Source: SHZL01 sp963784425
GTDB lineage: Bacteria > Pseudomonadota > Gammaproteobacteria > Xanthomonadales > SZUA-36
Reading direction: 5' to 3'
Assembly: GCA_963784425.1 (NCBI GenBank)
Contig: CAWARM010000008.1
Location: forward strand, 1 to 64,000
DNA length: 64,000 nt
Positions 27,501-35,100 of this stretch are shown here, piece by piece (positions within the stretch are counted from its first letter, which is position 1; every line of letters begins with the position of its first letter). The notes beneath the pieces are model-generated. The model was not told where the DNA came from. It did no database searches and saw only the letters and a list, made by a program, of their open reading frames with translations. Made by a program: the position numbers and the translations under genes.

Positions 27501-28839
27501 CCAGCATGTCCACAACCTGGTCAAACGCCGCACGTTCCAGTGCACGATAGGGCCAGGCACTTCGCACCATGGCAAACAAATCATCCGTGCCCCATTCCCT
27601 CGCGCTGACTTCTGCCACCAGTTGCTGCGACAGCACATCCAACGGTGCCTCAGGAATACTGATCTTGTCCAGCAAGCCAGCCTGCACCGCACGCAGCAGG
27701 GCCACGCATTCCACCAGGTCATCCCGCGTTAACGGAAACAGGCGCCCTTTCGGAGTTGCACCCACGCTATGCCCGGCGCGACCAACCCTCTGGATGAAAG
27801 CCGAAATACTGCCCGGAGAACCCACCTGGCACACCAGGTCAACGTGACCAATATCGATGCCCAATTCCAGCGAGGCCGTGGCCACAAGTGCACGTAGCTG
27901 ACCGGTTTTCAGCGCCTGCTCCGCCTCCAGCCGGTGCTCGCGTGACAGGCTGCCGTGGTGGGCAGTGACGGCTTCTTCGCCGAGACGTTCTGCGAGGTGG
28001 CGCGCGAGCCGCTCCGCCAGGCGACGCGTGTTAACAAAAATCAGGGTGGTGCGGTGGTTTTCCACCAAGTGCTGCAGGCGATCGTAAATTTCCTCCCACA
28101 CTTCATTCGCCATGACCGGCGACAGCGGGGAGGAAGGCATTTCCAACCGCACATCTCGATCGCGCTGGTGGCCGGTATCGACGATCCTGCACGGCAGGCC
28201 ACCTGTGAGGAAGTTGCCAATCTCCTCTATGGGCTTTTGCGTCGCGGACAAACCTATCCTGCGCGCCCGTTGCGGTAATACGGCGTCGAGACGCGCCAGC
28301 GACAGCGCGAGGTGGCTGCCGCGCTTGCTGGCGGCCACTGCGTGGATTTCATCCACAATCACATCGCGAACGGTGGACAGCATGGCACGGCCGGACACGG
28401 ACGTCAGCAGCAGGTACAGTGACTCGGGCGTGGTGACCAGGATGTGTGGAGGATGGCGGCGCATCTGTTCACGCTCTCCGGGCGTGGTATCCCCGGTGCG
28501 CACCACCGCACGAATGCCGGATAGCGGCTTAGCCTCCTGCTCCAGCCAGGCATCTATGCCAGCCAGCGGCAATCGCAGGTTCTTTTCAATGTCATTGGAC
28601 AGGGCCTTTAGCGGCGAGATATACAAAATCTGCACGCCGTCGGGCAGTGCCGAGCTGCGGCTTTGCACCACCAGGTCATTAATGGCACACAGAAATGCAG
28701 CAAGAGTCTTGCCACTGCCGGTCGGGGCTGCAATCAAAACATCGCGTTGACTGCGGATTTCTGCCCAGGCCGCCGCCTGTACCGGCGTGGCGGCGGGGAA
28801 TTCGGAGTCAAACCAGGATTTTACGGCTGGATGAAACAT
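24526..28839 (-). CDS. lhr: Large helicase-related protein Lhr
   Basis: 1437 residues, near the roughly 1500 of the E. coli protein. The N-terminus has a Walker A APTGSGKTLAAF, then VTTPESLY, DEIHAVAASKRG, SATQKP and the C-terminal helicase motifs SLELGIDIG and QRVGRAGH. The Lhr-core (winged helix and beta domains) is followed by the long Lhr C-terminal domain. It is an ATP-dependent 3'-5' helicase linked to nucleic acid repair. It is convergent with acnA. Its last codons lie in a perfect 24-bp palindrome (24529-24552). No nuclease or phosphatase partner is adjacent. Confidence 0.93.
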   Translation of the reverse strand: MFHPAVKSWFDSEFPAATPVQAAAWAEIRSQRDVLIAAPTGSGKTLAAFLCAINDLVVQSRSSALPDGVQILYISPLKALSNDIEKNLRLPLAGIDAWLEQEAKPLSGIRAVVRTGDTTPGEREQMRRHPPHILVTTPESLYLLLTSVSGRAMLSTVRDVIVDEIHAVAASKRGSHLALSLARLDAVLPQRARRIGLSATQKPIEEIGNFLTGGLPCRIVDTGHQRDRDVRLEMPSSPLSPVMANEVWEEIYDRLQHLVENHRTTLIFVNTRRLAERLARHLAERLGEEAVTAHHGSLSREHRLEAEQALKTGQLRALVATASLELGIDIGHVDLVCQVGSPGSISAFIQRVGRAGHSVGATPKGRLFPLTRDDLVECVALLRAVQAGLLDKISIPEAPLDVLSQQLVAEVSAREWGTDDLFAMVRSAWPYRALERAAFDQVVDMLASGYATRRGRRAAYVHHDAINGRLRARPVARLTALQNGGAIPDQFDYEVSLQPQGYRVGTLHEDFAFESIPGDIFQLGNTSYRILKIEQGRVLVDDAHGQPPTIPFWLGDAPGRSDELSGAVSALCEDLQQQLRAGSREAAEQKLLGEGFSLAVAQQLVAYLAAVLDALGCIPTRQQMVLERFFDDTGDMHLVIHAPLGSRIMRAWGLALRKRFCRHFNFELQAAALEDCLILSLGETHSFDNSSIASFLNSASVRQVLIQALLDAPMFGVRWRWNATIALAVQRMRNGKKLPPQWQRNQAEDLVAVVFPDQLACVENIRGEREIPDHPLVQQTISDCLNETMDIAGLEEVLRQLEAGAIELRCMDLTAPSPLAAEIINARPYAFLDDGDAENRRTRAISQNPRDLDDAAMLSIISIPAIEQVQAECWIAPRNPDELHDGLLQLGFLTQEEFTTGCASTGANAGPGADAALWGHWFKALTEEFRAVCVRGRTGGQWWVATERLSEFLAVAADSSLHPDPGALWRCGTALSREQALVELLRSRLSALGPVTAERLAADLLQPQSEIVYALLTLQNEGFVIRMTDASSGSAHKPGAEPAGPWCERRLLARIHRYSRERRRHAGKPIPPAAFMRFLVAWHGLDAPGADFAHALSQLEGWAAPLAAWEPALLHARCREYTPAALDQLILNGQLSWFRPALGAEARQQIVAASPICLVPRKSMASWQQGGVVSSEDLPAASQGLLDALRTEGAMFADDLQQKTGLLRPQLEQALGTLVARGLVTADAFSALRWLIRPEPVRRRQLNASKRRGNSAAAEMLGRWSAVRVVLEQPAKPRQVDMETVCSALLRRYGVVFRALLERESLLPPWRYVLGYLRRMEDRGEVLGGRFVDGFSGEQFALAEAVGLLQRHVHPAEQNQLATISAADPLNLGGIITPGVRTAALNGHRILLRDGIPLARIQGDDIEILEPDTRVSFEQIQRRLATVRPLRSASAAQ
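24529..24552. repeat. Perfect 24-bp palindrome at the end of lhr
   Basis: CTGCGCAGCGCT is followed directly by its reverse complement, giving a loopless palindrome over the last codons of lhr (read on the minus strand: LRSASAAQ, then stop). It lies at the acnA/lhr convergent junction, where it could act as a bidirectional transcription stop. No T run is present, so this is uncertain. Confidence 0.6.
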
Positions 28840-28893
28840 ATCGATTAGTTTACCCCAGTGATTCTCAAAAACTGCGAATGCCGCACCAGCCCG

Positions 28894-30264
28894 TTACTTC
28901 ACGTCCGTGGCGATAATCAGGGTGGCCTTGAAACCCGGGAATGTGTTTTCAAGCAATAAATTGCCGCTGTGGAGCTTGGCAATTGCTTCAACGAGGCTAA
29001 GCCCCAGCCCGGTGCCCGGCAGGTGACGGCTTTCATCAGCACGAAAGAAGCGCTCCGTCACTCTGTCCAGCATTTCCGGAGGAACACCGCTACCCGAGTC
29101 AGCGACTACCAGGGTCACGCCGCCTTTTCCCAGGCTTAACTCGGCCCGGATCGCTCCTCCCCGGGGCGTGTACTTGATTGCGTTATCAATCAGGTTCAGG
29201 AACGCCTGTCCCAGTAACTGCCGGTCACCATACGCCGTGACTTCAGGGGCGGGAATTTTCGTAACCAGCTCCACTTGTTTTTCCTCGATCATCGGGGCAT
29301 AGAAGTCCAGAACTTTCCTGAGCAATTCCTTGATATCCACACTTTCGAACAGTTCTGTACCAGATTGCGACTCTGCTTTTGAAATGGTCAGAATGTTGTT
29401 GAACATTTCTGCCAGCACATCGAGCTGGTCAATCGAAGCGTCCAACCTGGCCTTCAGTTCTGGTCGCAGGGACTCATCCTCGGAAATAGCCCTCAACTCC
29501 AGACGATGGCGGCTTAGCGGGGTGCGTAAGTCATGTGCGAGGCTGTTGCTCAGGTCCCTTGATGTTGTCAGGATCGTATTCAGCCAGTCCAGTGTTCTGT
29601 TCAGATTCCTGGCCAGCCGGTCAAACTGATCAGTTTCGTCCTGAACCGACATGCGATAACCCAGGTTGCCCCGTCGGAGATTTTCAAATGCACGGTTAAA
29701 TTTTCGCACATGGCGGTTAAGCAACCACACCAGAAGAAGGCTGAGGAACATAGCCAATACCAGCGCTAACTCGATGTTTTCAAAAAGAATCTTAGGCAGG
29801 TCGTGTTTAATCGAGTCAATATACGAAAGATCATACCCAACCAGCAGGACCGAACCGTCCGGGTAAACTACGGAACGCACATTCAGATGCAACTGACCGG
29901 GTTCATTCCCCGCCTTTATCCGCACTTCGGTCCACCCGGCCTTGTGCAACAACGTATCGGGTATTAAAGGGAAATTTCCCACGGCTCCAACCGCAGTCTT
30001 GAGGGCAATATACAGTTTCTCATCGTCCGTTCTCTCGATGAGGTCATTTACAAGGTTGCCAGCGTAATTGATTCCATATAGGTCAATGCTGTCATTGAGT
30101 TCCTCAACATGAGCATCAATGATCAGCTTGATGTCTGCATAGGCGATTCTGAGCGTATGCGCGTAAGCGGATACGCGCACACCGACCAATGTAATGCCGA
30201 ATGCAAGGAAGATAAGAGCCCAACTGCGAAAAGAATACGACCGTAAATACGCTCTAATCTGCAC
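28894..30264 (-). CDS. Sensor histidine kinase, two-component system
   Basis: 456 residues from a GTG start. Topology: a first membrane helix at about 14-34, a periplasmic sensor of about 125 residues with no named domain, a second helix at about 163-183, then a HAMP-like linker. The HisKA box is SLAHDLRTPLSRHR (phospho-accepting His244). The ATPase domain has N (NLIDNAIKYTPRGG), G1 (DSGSGVP), F (RFFRADESR) and G2 (GTGLGLSLV) boxes. It overlaps its response regulator by 11 bases and is co-transcribed after it. The signal is unknown. Confidence 0.93.
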   Translation of the reverse strand: MQIRAYLRSYSFRSWALIFLAFGITLVGVRVSAYAHTLRIAYADIKLIIDAHVEELNDSIDLYGINYAGNLVNDLIERTDDEKLYIALKTAVGAVGNFPLIPDTLLHKAGWTEVRIKAGNEPGQLHLNVRSVVYPDGSVLLVGYDLSYIDSIKHDLPKILFENIELALVLAMFLSLLLVWLLNRHVRKFNRAFENLRRGNLGYRMSVQDETDQFDRLARNLNRTLDWLNTILTTSRDLSNSLAHDLRTPLSRHRLELRAISEDESLRPELKARLDASIDQLDVLAEMFNNILTISKAESQSGTELFESVDIKELLRKVLDFYAPMIEEKQVELVTKIPAPEVTAYGDRQLLGQAFLNLIDNAIKYTPRGGAIRAELSLGKGGVTLVVADSGSGVPPEMLDRVTERFFRADESRHLPGTGLGLSLVEAIAKLHSGNLLLENTFPGFKATLIIATDVK

Positions 30265-30931
30265 TGAGGCGGTACCCGGCGCCCTTGATGGTCTTTATCA
30301 GGCATCGGTCGAAACCTTTATCCACCTTAAGCCTGAGCTTACTGATTTGTGCATCGATCAGGTTGGTGTTCGGGCTGAAATGAAAATCCCAGACCCCTTC
30401 AAGCAGCATGGTTCGCGTCACCACCTGATCCTGGTGGCGCAGCAGAAACTCCAATAATTGAAATTCCCTGTTCTGCAGTTCGATTTCCTGGCCAGCCCTG
30501 GATACCGTTCGCGTGAGCAGGTTCATTTCCAGGTCGCCAGCCGAAAGACTGGTGCGCTCCGCTTGTTGCGGCGATGCCCGTCTTGCCAGCGCTTCGACCC
30601 TGGCCAGTAGCTCGCCGAACTCAAAAGGTTTCGCCAGGTAATCATCGGCACCACTGCGCAATCCCTTGATGCGCTCTTCTACCCGGCCGAGGGAACTGAG
30701 GATCAAAACTGGCGTTTTGTTTCCGGCATTCCGTAGCGTCTGAATGATCGAAAGCCCATCGATCTTCGGCAGCATGCGATCAATAATCATGACATCAAAG
30801 GCCTCTTCAGTTGCCATGAACAAGCCATCCATCCCGTCACGGGCCAGCTCAACATTGTGTCCGGACTGCTTAAGGCCAGCCACGATAAACTGCCCGTGAT
30901 TCTTGTCGTCTTCAACCAGCAAAATGCGCAA
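30254..30931 (-). CDS. OmpR-family response regulator
   Basis: 225 residues. The receiver domain has the acidic pair EDD (7-9), phospho-acceptor Asp51 in MIIDRMLPKIDG and Lys in DDYLAKPFEFGE. The C-terminal winged helix (QNREFQLLEFLLRHQDQVVTRTMLLEGVW) binds DNA. The start is TTG with AGGAG about 11 bases upstream. First gene of the operon with its kinase. The small secreted protein upstream at 31259 is insulated by a terminator, but it is on the same strand and could be a target or an input. Confidence 0.94.
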   Translation of the reverse strand: MRILLVEDDKNHGQFIVAGLKQSGHNVELARDGMDGLFMATEEAFDVMIIDRMLPKIDGLSIIQTLRNAGNKTPVLILSSLGRVEERIKGLRSGADDYLAKPFEFGELLARVEALARRASPQQAERTSLSAGDLEMNLLTRTVSRAGQEIELQNREFQLLEFLLRHQDQVVTRTMLLEGVWDFHFSPNTNLIDAQISKLRLKVDKGFDRCLIKTIKGAGYRLSAD

Positions 30932-30952
30932 GAATAGTTGAACTCCTAATCA

Positions 30953-30993
30953 AAAAAAACGCCGTGCGTCAGCATAGCTCACGCACGGCGTTT
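30953..30993 (-). terminator. Rho-independent terminator after the 78-residue secreted protein
   Basis: On the minus strand a 13-bp stem (AAACGCCGTGCGT with ACGCACGGCGTTT) with an 11-base loop is followed by an uninterrupted run of eight Ts. It lies about 30 bases after the stop of the small gene and just before the response-regulator start, so the regulator needs its own promoter or read-through. Confidence 0.9.
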
Positions 30994-31022
30994 GTGCATC
31001 GAATTGCCCAGGAACTAGACGG

Positions 31023-31259
31023 CTATTTCTTTTGCCCTCCCTTTGCCATAGCTGCGCTTTCTTTGGTCTTTACGCAACTTTTGTATGCGTCGCTGCTCAT
31101 GGAGCCTCCGTTAGCCTTCGAACAGTCTTTCTGGATGGCGGAAATCTGGTCCTTGGTCAGCGTGGTGTTGGCCGAGCTTGTCGTGGGAGTCCCGGCAAAC
31201 GCAGTCGACATCATCAAAGAGCCAACAATCAGAGCCGAAATAACGCGAGTGCTATACAT
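31023..31259 (-). CDS. Small secreted protein with two cysteines, unknown function
   Basis: 78 residues from ATG 31259 (AGAGG 5-6 bases upstream). The signal peptide is ISALIVGSLMMSTAFAG. The mature part has about 55 residues: a Thr/Ser-rich segment (TPTTSSANTTLTKD), a helix with two Cys (IQKDCSKANGG...YKSCVKTKE), and a Lys-rich end. The Cys pair 20 residues apart could form one disulfide. It is bounded by its own terminator, upstream of the two-component system. It resembles small exported proteins of the psiF kind (two-Cys motif), but this is only an impression. Confidence 0.7.
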   Translation of the reverse strand: MYSTRVISALIVGSLMMSTAFAGTPTTSSANTTLTKDQISAIQKDCSKANGGSMSSDAYKSCVKTKESAAMAKGGQKK

Positions 31260-31351
31260 ATATACCTCTTGATAGTTTATCGGTGGCGTGTCCATTTGGA
31301 TCACGGCTCACACGATACGACTTTCGACATTGCGCGGCTTTCAACCCAACC

Positions 31352-33292
31352 TCAAACTTTTGCAATGTCATTTTTCGGAAGGTCGTTGGACAGATAGGCT
31401 TCCAGCAAATGCGATGACACAACGATGAGGTCGTGCTCCGTTACGAGGCCAACCAGCTTGCCTTTCCGGGTCACGGGCAGGCAGGCCAATTGCTGCTCCC
31501 GCATCAGGCGAATCGCATCAACAGTGGTCGTTTCCGGCGCCACCGTGACCGGATTCGGCTCCATGACTTCTCGCACCGTGACTTTCTGCGCACTGGAGAA
31601 GTTTCCGCGGGCCATAAGGCGCAGCAATGCCCGGTGTGAAACCAACCCGACGAGCCGGCCGGAGTCGTCTTCCACCGGAATATGCCGGACATGGCGCCAG
31701 TCCATAAGTGTGGCGGCGAAGTCGACGATATCGTCCGGGCGCACGGTGAACAGATCCGTGGTCATGAATTGGCTGACGTGGCGATAGCTCTCCCGCCAGT
31801 CCTCGTTGGCGGAAAATTCAGCCAGGGTCCACTCGCTAATAGGGTTACCCCTTGACTGCTGCTTGACCATGCTACTCACCAGGCTGCGGAATTGTTGGTC
31901 CGGAGTGCCCTGGTTGTGCATGTTCTCCAGCGATTCCAGTGCCCAGCGTGCACCGGTGCGGCGCCTGCTGACGCGTTGTTCCAATACATCCAGGTAGCGA
32001 TCGATATCGCCCCGGTCGACATCCATTTCCTGCAGGCCTTCCCGGGCCAGTGGCAGCAATTGCTGCTGGATCAGTTGCTGGGCCGGGAGGTAGCTGTCAT
32101 TAAACCAGTTCAGTTGGGCGCGAATGCCTTCACGGGCCGCTGCGAGAAAATTGGTTTTTACATCCTCGAAGCGCAGCTTGGTGCGAATATCCGGATAGAG
32201 CCTCGACATGCCGGCCATCATGCCGAAGAAAAATGCCGCATTGGCCATTTCGTCCACCACCGTTGGGCCCGAAGGAATGACCCGGTTCTCAATGCGCAGA
32301 TGGGCAATATTGTTACTTACGCCGTAGCACGGGCGATTCCAGCGGTACACGGTGCCGTTATGCAGGCGCAGCGCGTTCAGGTTCGGAATTTCCCCGCGAT
32401 CCAGCATGGCCATGGGATCCGCCTCGGTTTCAGTGGTGAGCAGGATGCGGTTGCGGGCGATGTCCTCCTTGAATATTTCCGTCACGGAGTGGTCAATCCA
32501 GCGGTCGCCAAAATGTACCCGTGGCTGTTGCCCCCGGGCCTGGTGAATCGTGGACCGGGTATCGGTGGAATGCTCAAACACGGCGATGCGGGTTTCATGC
32601 CACAGCCGCCGGCCCAGCAACAAGGGTGAATTGACCGCCGCCGCCAACAATGGAGCAGTCACCACTTGCGCAAGGTTGTACAGGCCCGCGAACTCGTCCG
32701 GACCAACCTGGAAGTGCACCTGGAAACTGGTATTGCACGCTTCCAGCATCACGCTGTTGTGCTTGATTGCAAGCTGGTCTATGCCATTGATGACGAGGCG
32801 GAAGTCCCCGCCGCGCAAGGCCCGCATGGCATCGTTTAGCGCCTTGTAGCGTTCCAGCGGGACCATTGAATCCAGCCCGAGGTTTTCCAGCCTCAGGCTG
32901 GGAAGAATGCCAACCAGGGCGATGTCACAGTCCAGTTTTTGCGCGGTACTTTGTGCACGGCGATACACTTCCTCCAACTCCTGTTCCATGCGGCGCAGGC
33001 AATCACCTTTTAATTCCCTTGGAGACAGGTTGGCTTCGAGGTTGAACAGGCCCAGTTCATGGGTGAAGCGTTTGTCATTGATGAGCTGCAGGATTTCCGA
33101 GGCTTTGGACGCTGGCCCATGAGCCCGGTCAATGATGAACATTTCCTGTTCAGCGCCAATACGGCGCACGCCGCTCTCGATCCTGCCGGTGGAAAGCATG
33201 CGCTCCAGGACCCGGACTTCGTTGAGCAGGGACCGCATGAACGCCTGGTGGCTGGGCCCCTCGTGATCCTGCTTTACGTGTTGCTCTCCCAT
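31352..33292 (-). CDS. Glutamate-cysteine ligase-like enzyme (GCS2 type) fused to CBS domains
   Basis: 646 residues. The N-terminal about 470 residues are GCS2-like: GAEQEMFIID (metal/ATP-binding Glu), NLEANLSPRELKGD, NTSFQVHFQVGPDEF and VTAPLLAAAVNSPLLLGRRLW. GCS2 enzymes make gamma-glutamyl-cysteine or related amide bonds using ATP. The last about 130 residues form a CBS pair: VSQFMTTDLFTVRPDDIVDF and VREVMEPNPVTVAPETTTVDAI, ending in LVGLVTEHDLIVVSS. CBS pairs usually sense adenine nucleotides, so the fusion suggests an energy-regulated ligase. I chose ATG 33292; an extra nine residues from 33319 are possible. The substrate is not certain to be cysteine. It stands alone. Confidence 0.75.
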   Translation of the reverse strand: MGEQHVKQDHEGPSHQAFMRSLLNEVRVLERMLSTGRIESGVRRIGAEQEMFIIDRAHGPASKASEILQLINDKRFTHELGLFNLEANLSPRELKGDCLRRMEQELEEVYRRAQSTAQKLDCDIALVGILPSLRLENLGLDSMVPLERYKALNDAMRALRGGDFRLVINGIDQLAIKHNSVMLEACNTSFQVHFQVGPDEFAGLYNLAQVVTAPLLAAAVNSPLLLGRRLWHETRIAVFEHSTDTRSTIHQARGQQPRVHFGDRWIDHSVTEIFKEDIARNRILLTTETEADPMAMLDRGEIPNLNALRLHNGTVYRWNRPCYGVSNNIAHLRIENRVIPSGPTVVDEMANAAFFFGMMAGMSRLYPDIRTKLRFEDVKTNFLAAAREGIRAQLNWFNDSYLPAQQLIQQQLLPLAREGLQEMDVDRGDIDRYLDVLEQRVSRRRTGARWALESLENMHNQGTPDQQFRSLVSSMVKQQSRGNPISEWTLAEFSANEDWRESYRHVSQFMTTDLFTVRPDDIVDFAATLMDWRHVRHIPVEDDSGRLVGLVSHRALLRLMARGNFSSAQKVTVREVMEPNPVTVAPETTTVDAIRLMREQQLACLPVTRKGKLVGLVTEHDLIVVSSHLLEAYLSNDLPKNDIAKV

Positions 33293-33413
33293 GGTGTGGA
33301 TAATAAACAGAGCGCTCACAAACTGCCAAACAAAAAGACGTGTCCGGGGTCATGCGCTTGCCGCCACCGGACCGGTATGATGCAATGCAGTCCTGTATTT
33401 TTGGGCGCGGGGA

Positions 33414-35080
33414 ATGCTTGTGAACAAGCCATGGCTGGACAGTTACCCTGCTGGTGTACCGGCAGAAATTGATATTTCTGCCTACAGCTCCATCAATGAT
33501 GTCTTTTCGGATAGCTGCAAACGGTTCCGTGACCGCGTTGCCTTTATCAACATGGACACCCGTATTACCTATGGTGAGCTGGATCAGGCGGCTTTGAGGT
33601 TCGCCAGCTGGTTACAACACCGGGGCTTGAACCGGGTGACCGCATTGCCCTGATGTTGCCGAACATTCTGCAGTACCCGGTGGCTTTGTTTGGCGCCCTG
33701 CGCGCCGGTTTGGTGGTGGTCAATACCAACCCGATGTACACCGCACGTGAACTGAAACACCAACTGCTTGACTCCGGTGCCCGTGCCATCGTGGCCCTGG
33801 AAAACTTTGCCCACGTGCTGCAGGAAGTGCGCGACCAGGTCCCGGTTGAATTCGTCATCACTACCCAGGTGGGTGACCTGTTGCAGTTCCCCAGGAACCT
33901 GCTGGTCAACCTGGTGCTGAAATATATAAAGAAGGCAGTGCCGCCCTGGAGGATTGCAGGTGCGGTTTCCTTCACCGAGGCTCTTGCCCAGGGGGGCAAA
34001 CTTCCCTTGGAGCCAGTAAGCATTGGCCTCGGAGACATCGCCTTCCTGCAATACACCGGTGGTACCACCGGCGTGTCCAAGGGCGCCATGCTTACCCACC
34101 GCAACCTGGTGGCCAACATGCTGCAATCCAAAGCCTGGCTGGCACCCATGGGGATTGGGCAGGACATCGAAATCATCATCACCGCTTTGCCGCTTTATCA
34201 CATCTTTGCGCTAACGGCCAATTGCCTGGTATTCATAGCGCTGGGCGGGACCAACATACTGATTACTAATCCGCGTGACATGCCGGGTTTCGTGGCCGAA
34301 ATGAAAAAACTGCCTTTTACCATGATCACCGGCGTCAACACCCTGTTCAATGCCCTGCTCAACACCCCCGGGTTTGCAGAACTGGATTTTTCTTCACTCA
34401 AAGGCGCCCTGGGTGGCGGCATGGCAGTACAGCGCGCAGTGGCGGAGCGCTGGGCAGCAACCACCGGCACGACCCTGGTCGAAGCCTATGGTCTGACTGA
34501 GACTTCCCCCGCCGCCTGTATGAACCCGATTGATCTTGCAGAATATAACGGCTGCATCGGACTACCGATTTCTTCCACTGAGTGCGCCATCATGGACGAA
34601 GAAGGCAGGCTCCTGCCTCAAGGCGAAACAGGTGAACTCGTGGTGCGCGGGCCGCAGGTCATGAAAGGTTACTGGCAACGGCCGGACGAAACGGCCAAGG
34701 TGCTGGTTGCCGATGGCTGGCTGCGTACCGGTGATATCGCGGTAATGAACCCGCAAGGCTATTTCAAGATCGTCGACCGGAAAAAGGACATGATCCTGGT
34801 GTCCGGGTTTAACGTCTACCCCAACGAAGTCGAAGATGTTTTTGCGCTTCATCCCAAAGTGCTTGAAGTGGCGGCGGTGGGCATACCCGACGAGAAATCG
34901 GGCGAAGCAGTGAAGCTTTTCGTGGTGGCAAAGGACCCTTCCCTGACCGAGCAGGAATTGCGCCACTATGCCGAGGAACAACTTACCGGATACAAACGCC
35001 CGCGCTTCATAGAATTCCGCGATGCATTGCCCAAGAGTAACGTTGGCAAGATTCTGCGCCGGGAACTGCGCGATGCCTGA
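33414..35080 (+). pseudogene. fadD: Long-chain fatty-acid-CoA ligase (FadD-like), frameshifted
   Basis: One reading frame encodes the N-terminus from 33414 (NKPWLDSYPAGVPAEIDIS...FASWLQHRG) and stops at 33653. The +1 frame continues PGDRIALMLPNILQYPVALF from about 33630 to the stop at 35080. Together they give about 555 residues, the FadD size. The second part has the AMP-binding P-loop YTGGTTGVSKGAMLTHRN, EAYGLTETSP, WLRTGDIAVM and the catalytic Lys region KSNVGKILRREL. FadD activates fatty acids for beta-oxidation and would work with the FadE-, FadJ- and FadI-like proteins encoded further right. As read, the N-terminal 70 residues are separated; a one-base deletion is the cause. GTG 33420 is an alternative start. 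Confidence 0.85.
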
Positions 35081-35100
35081 GCTTCCTGGGCGCGAGCTCC

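Noticed and set aside
33353..33420. Small regulatory RNA in the gap before the FadD-like gene
   Set aside because: No hairpin, terminator or conserved element could be seen by eye; only an ordinary intergenic gap.
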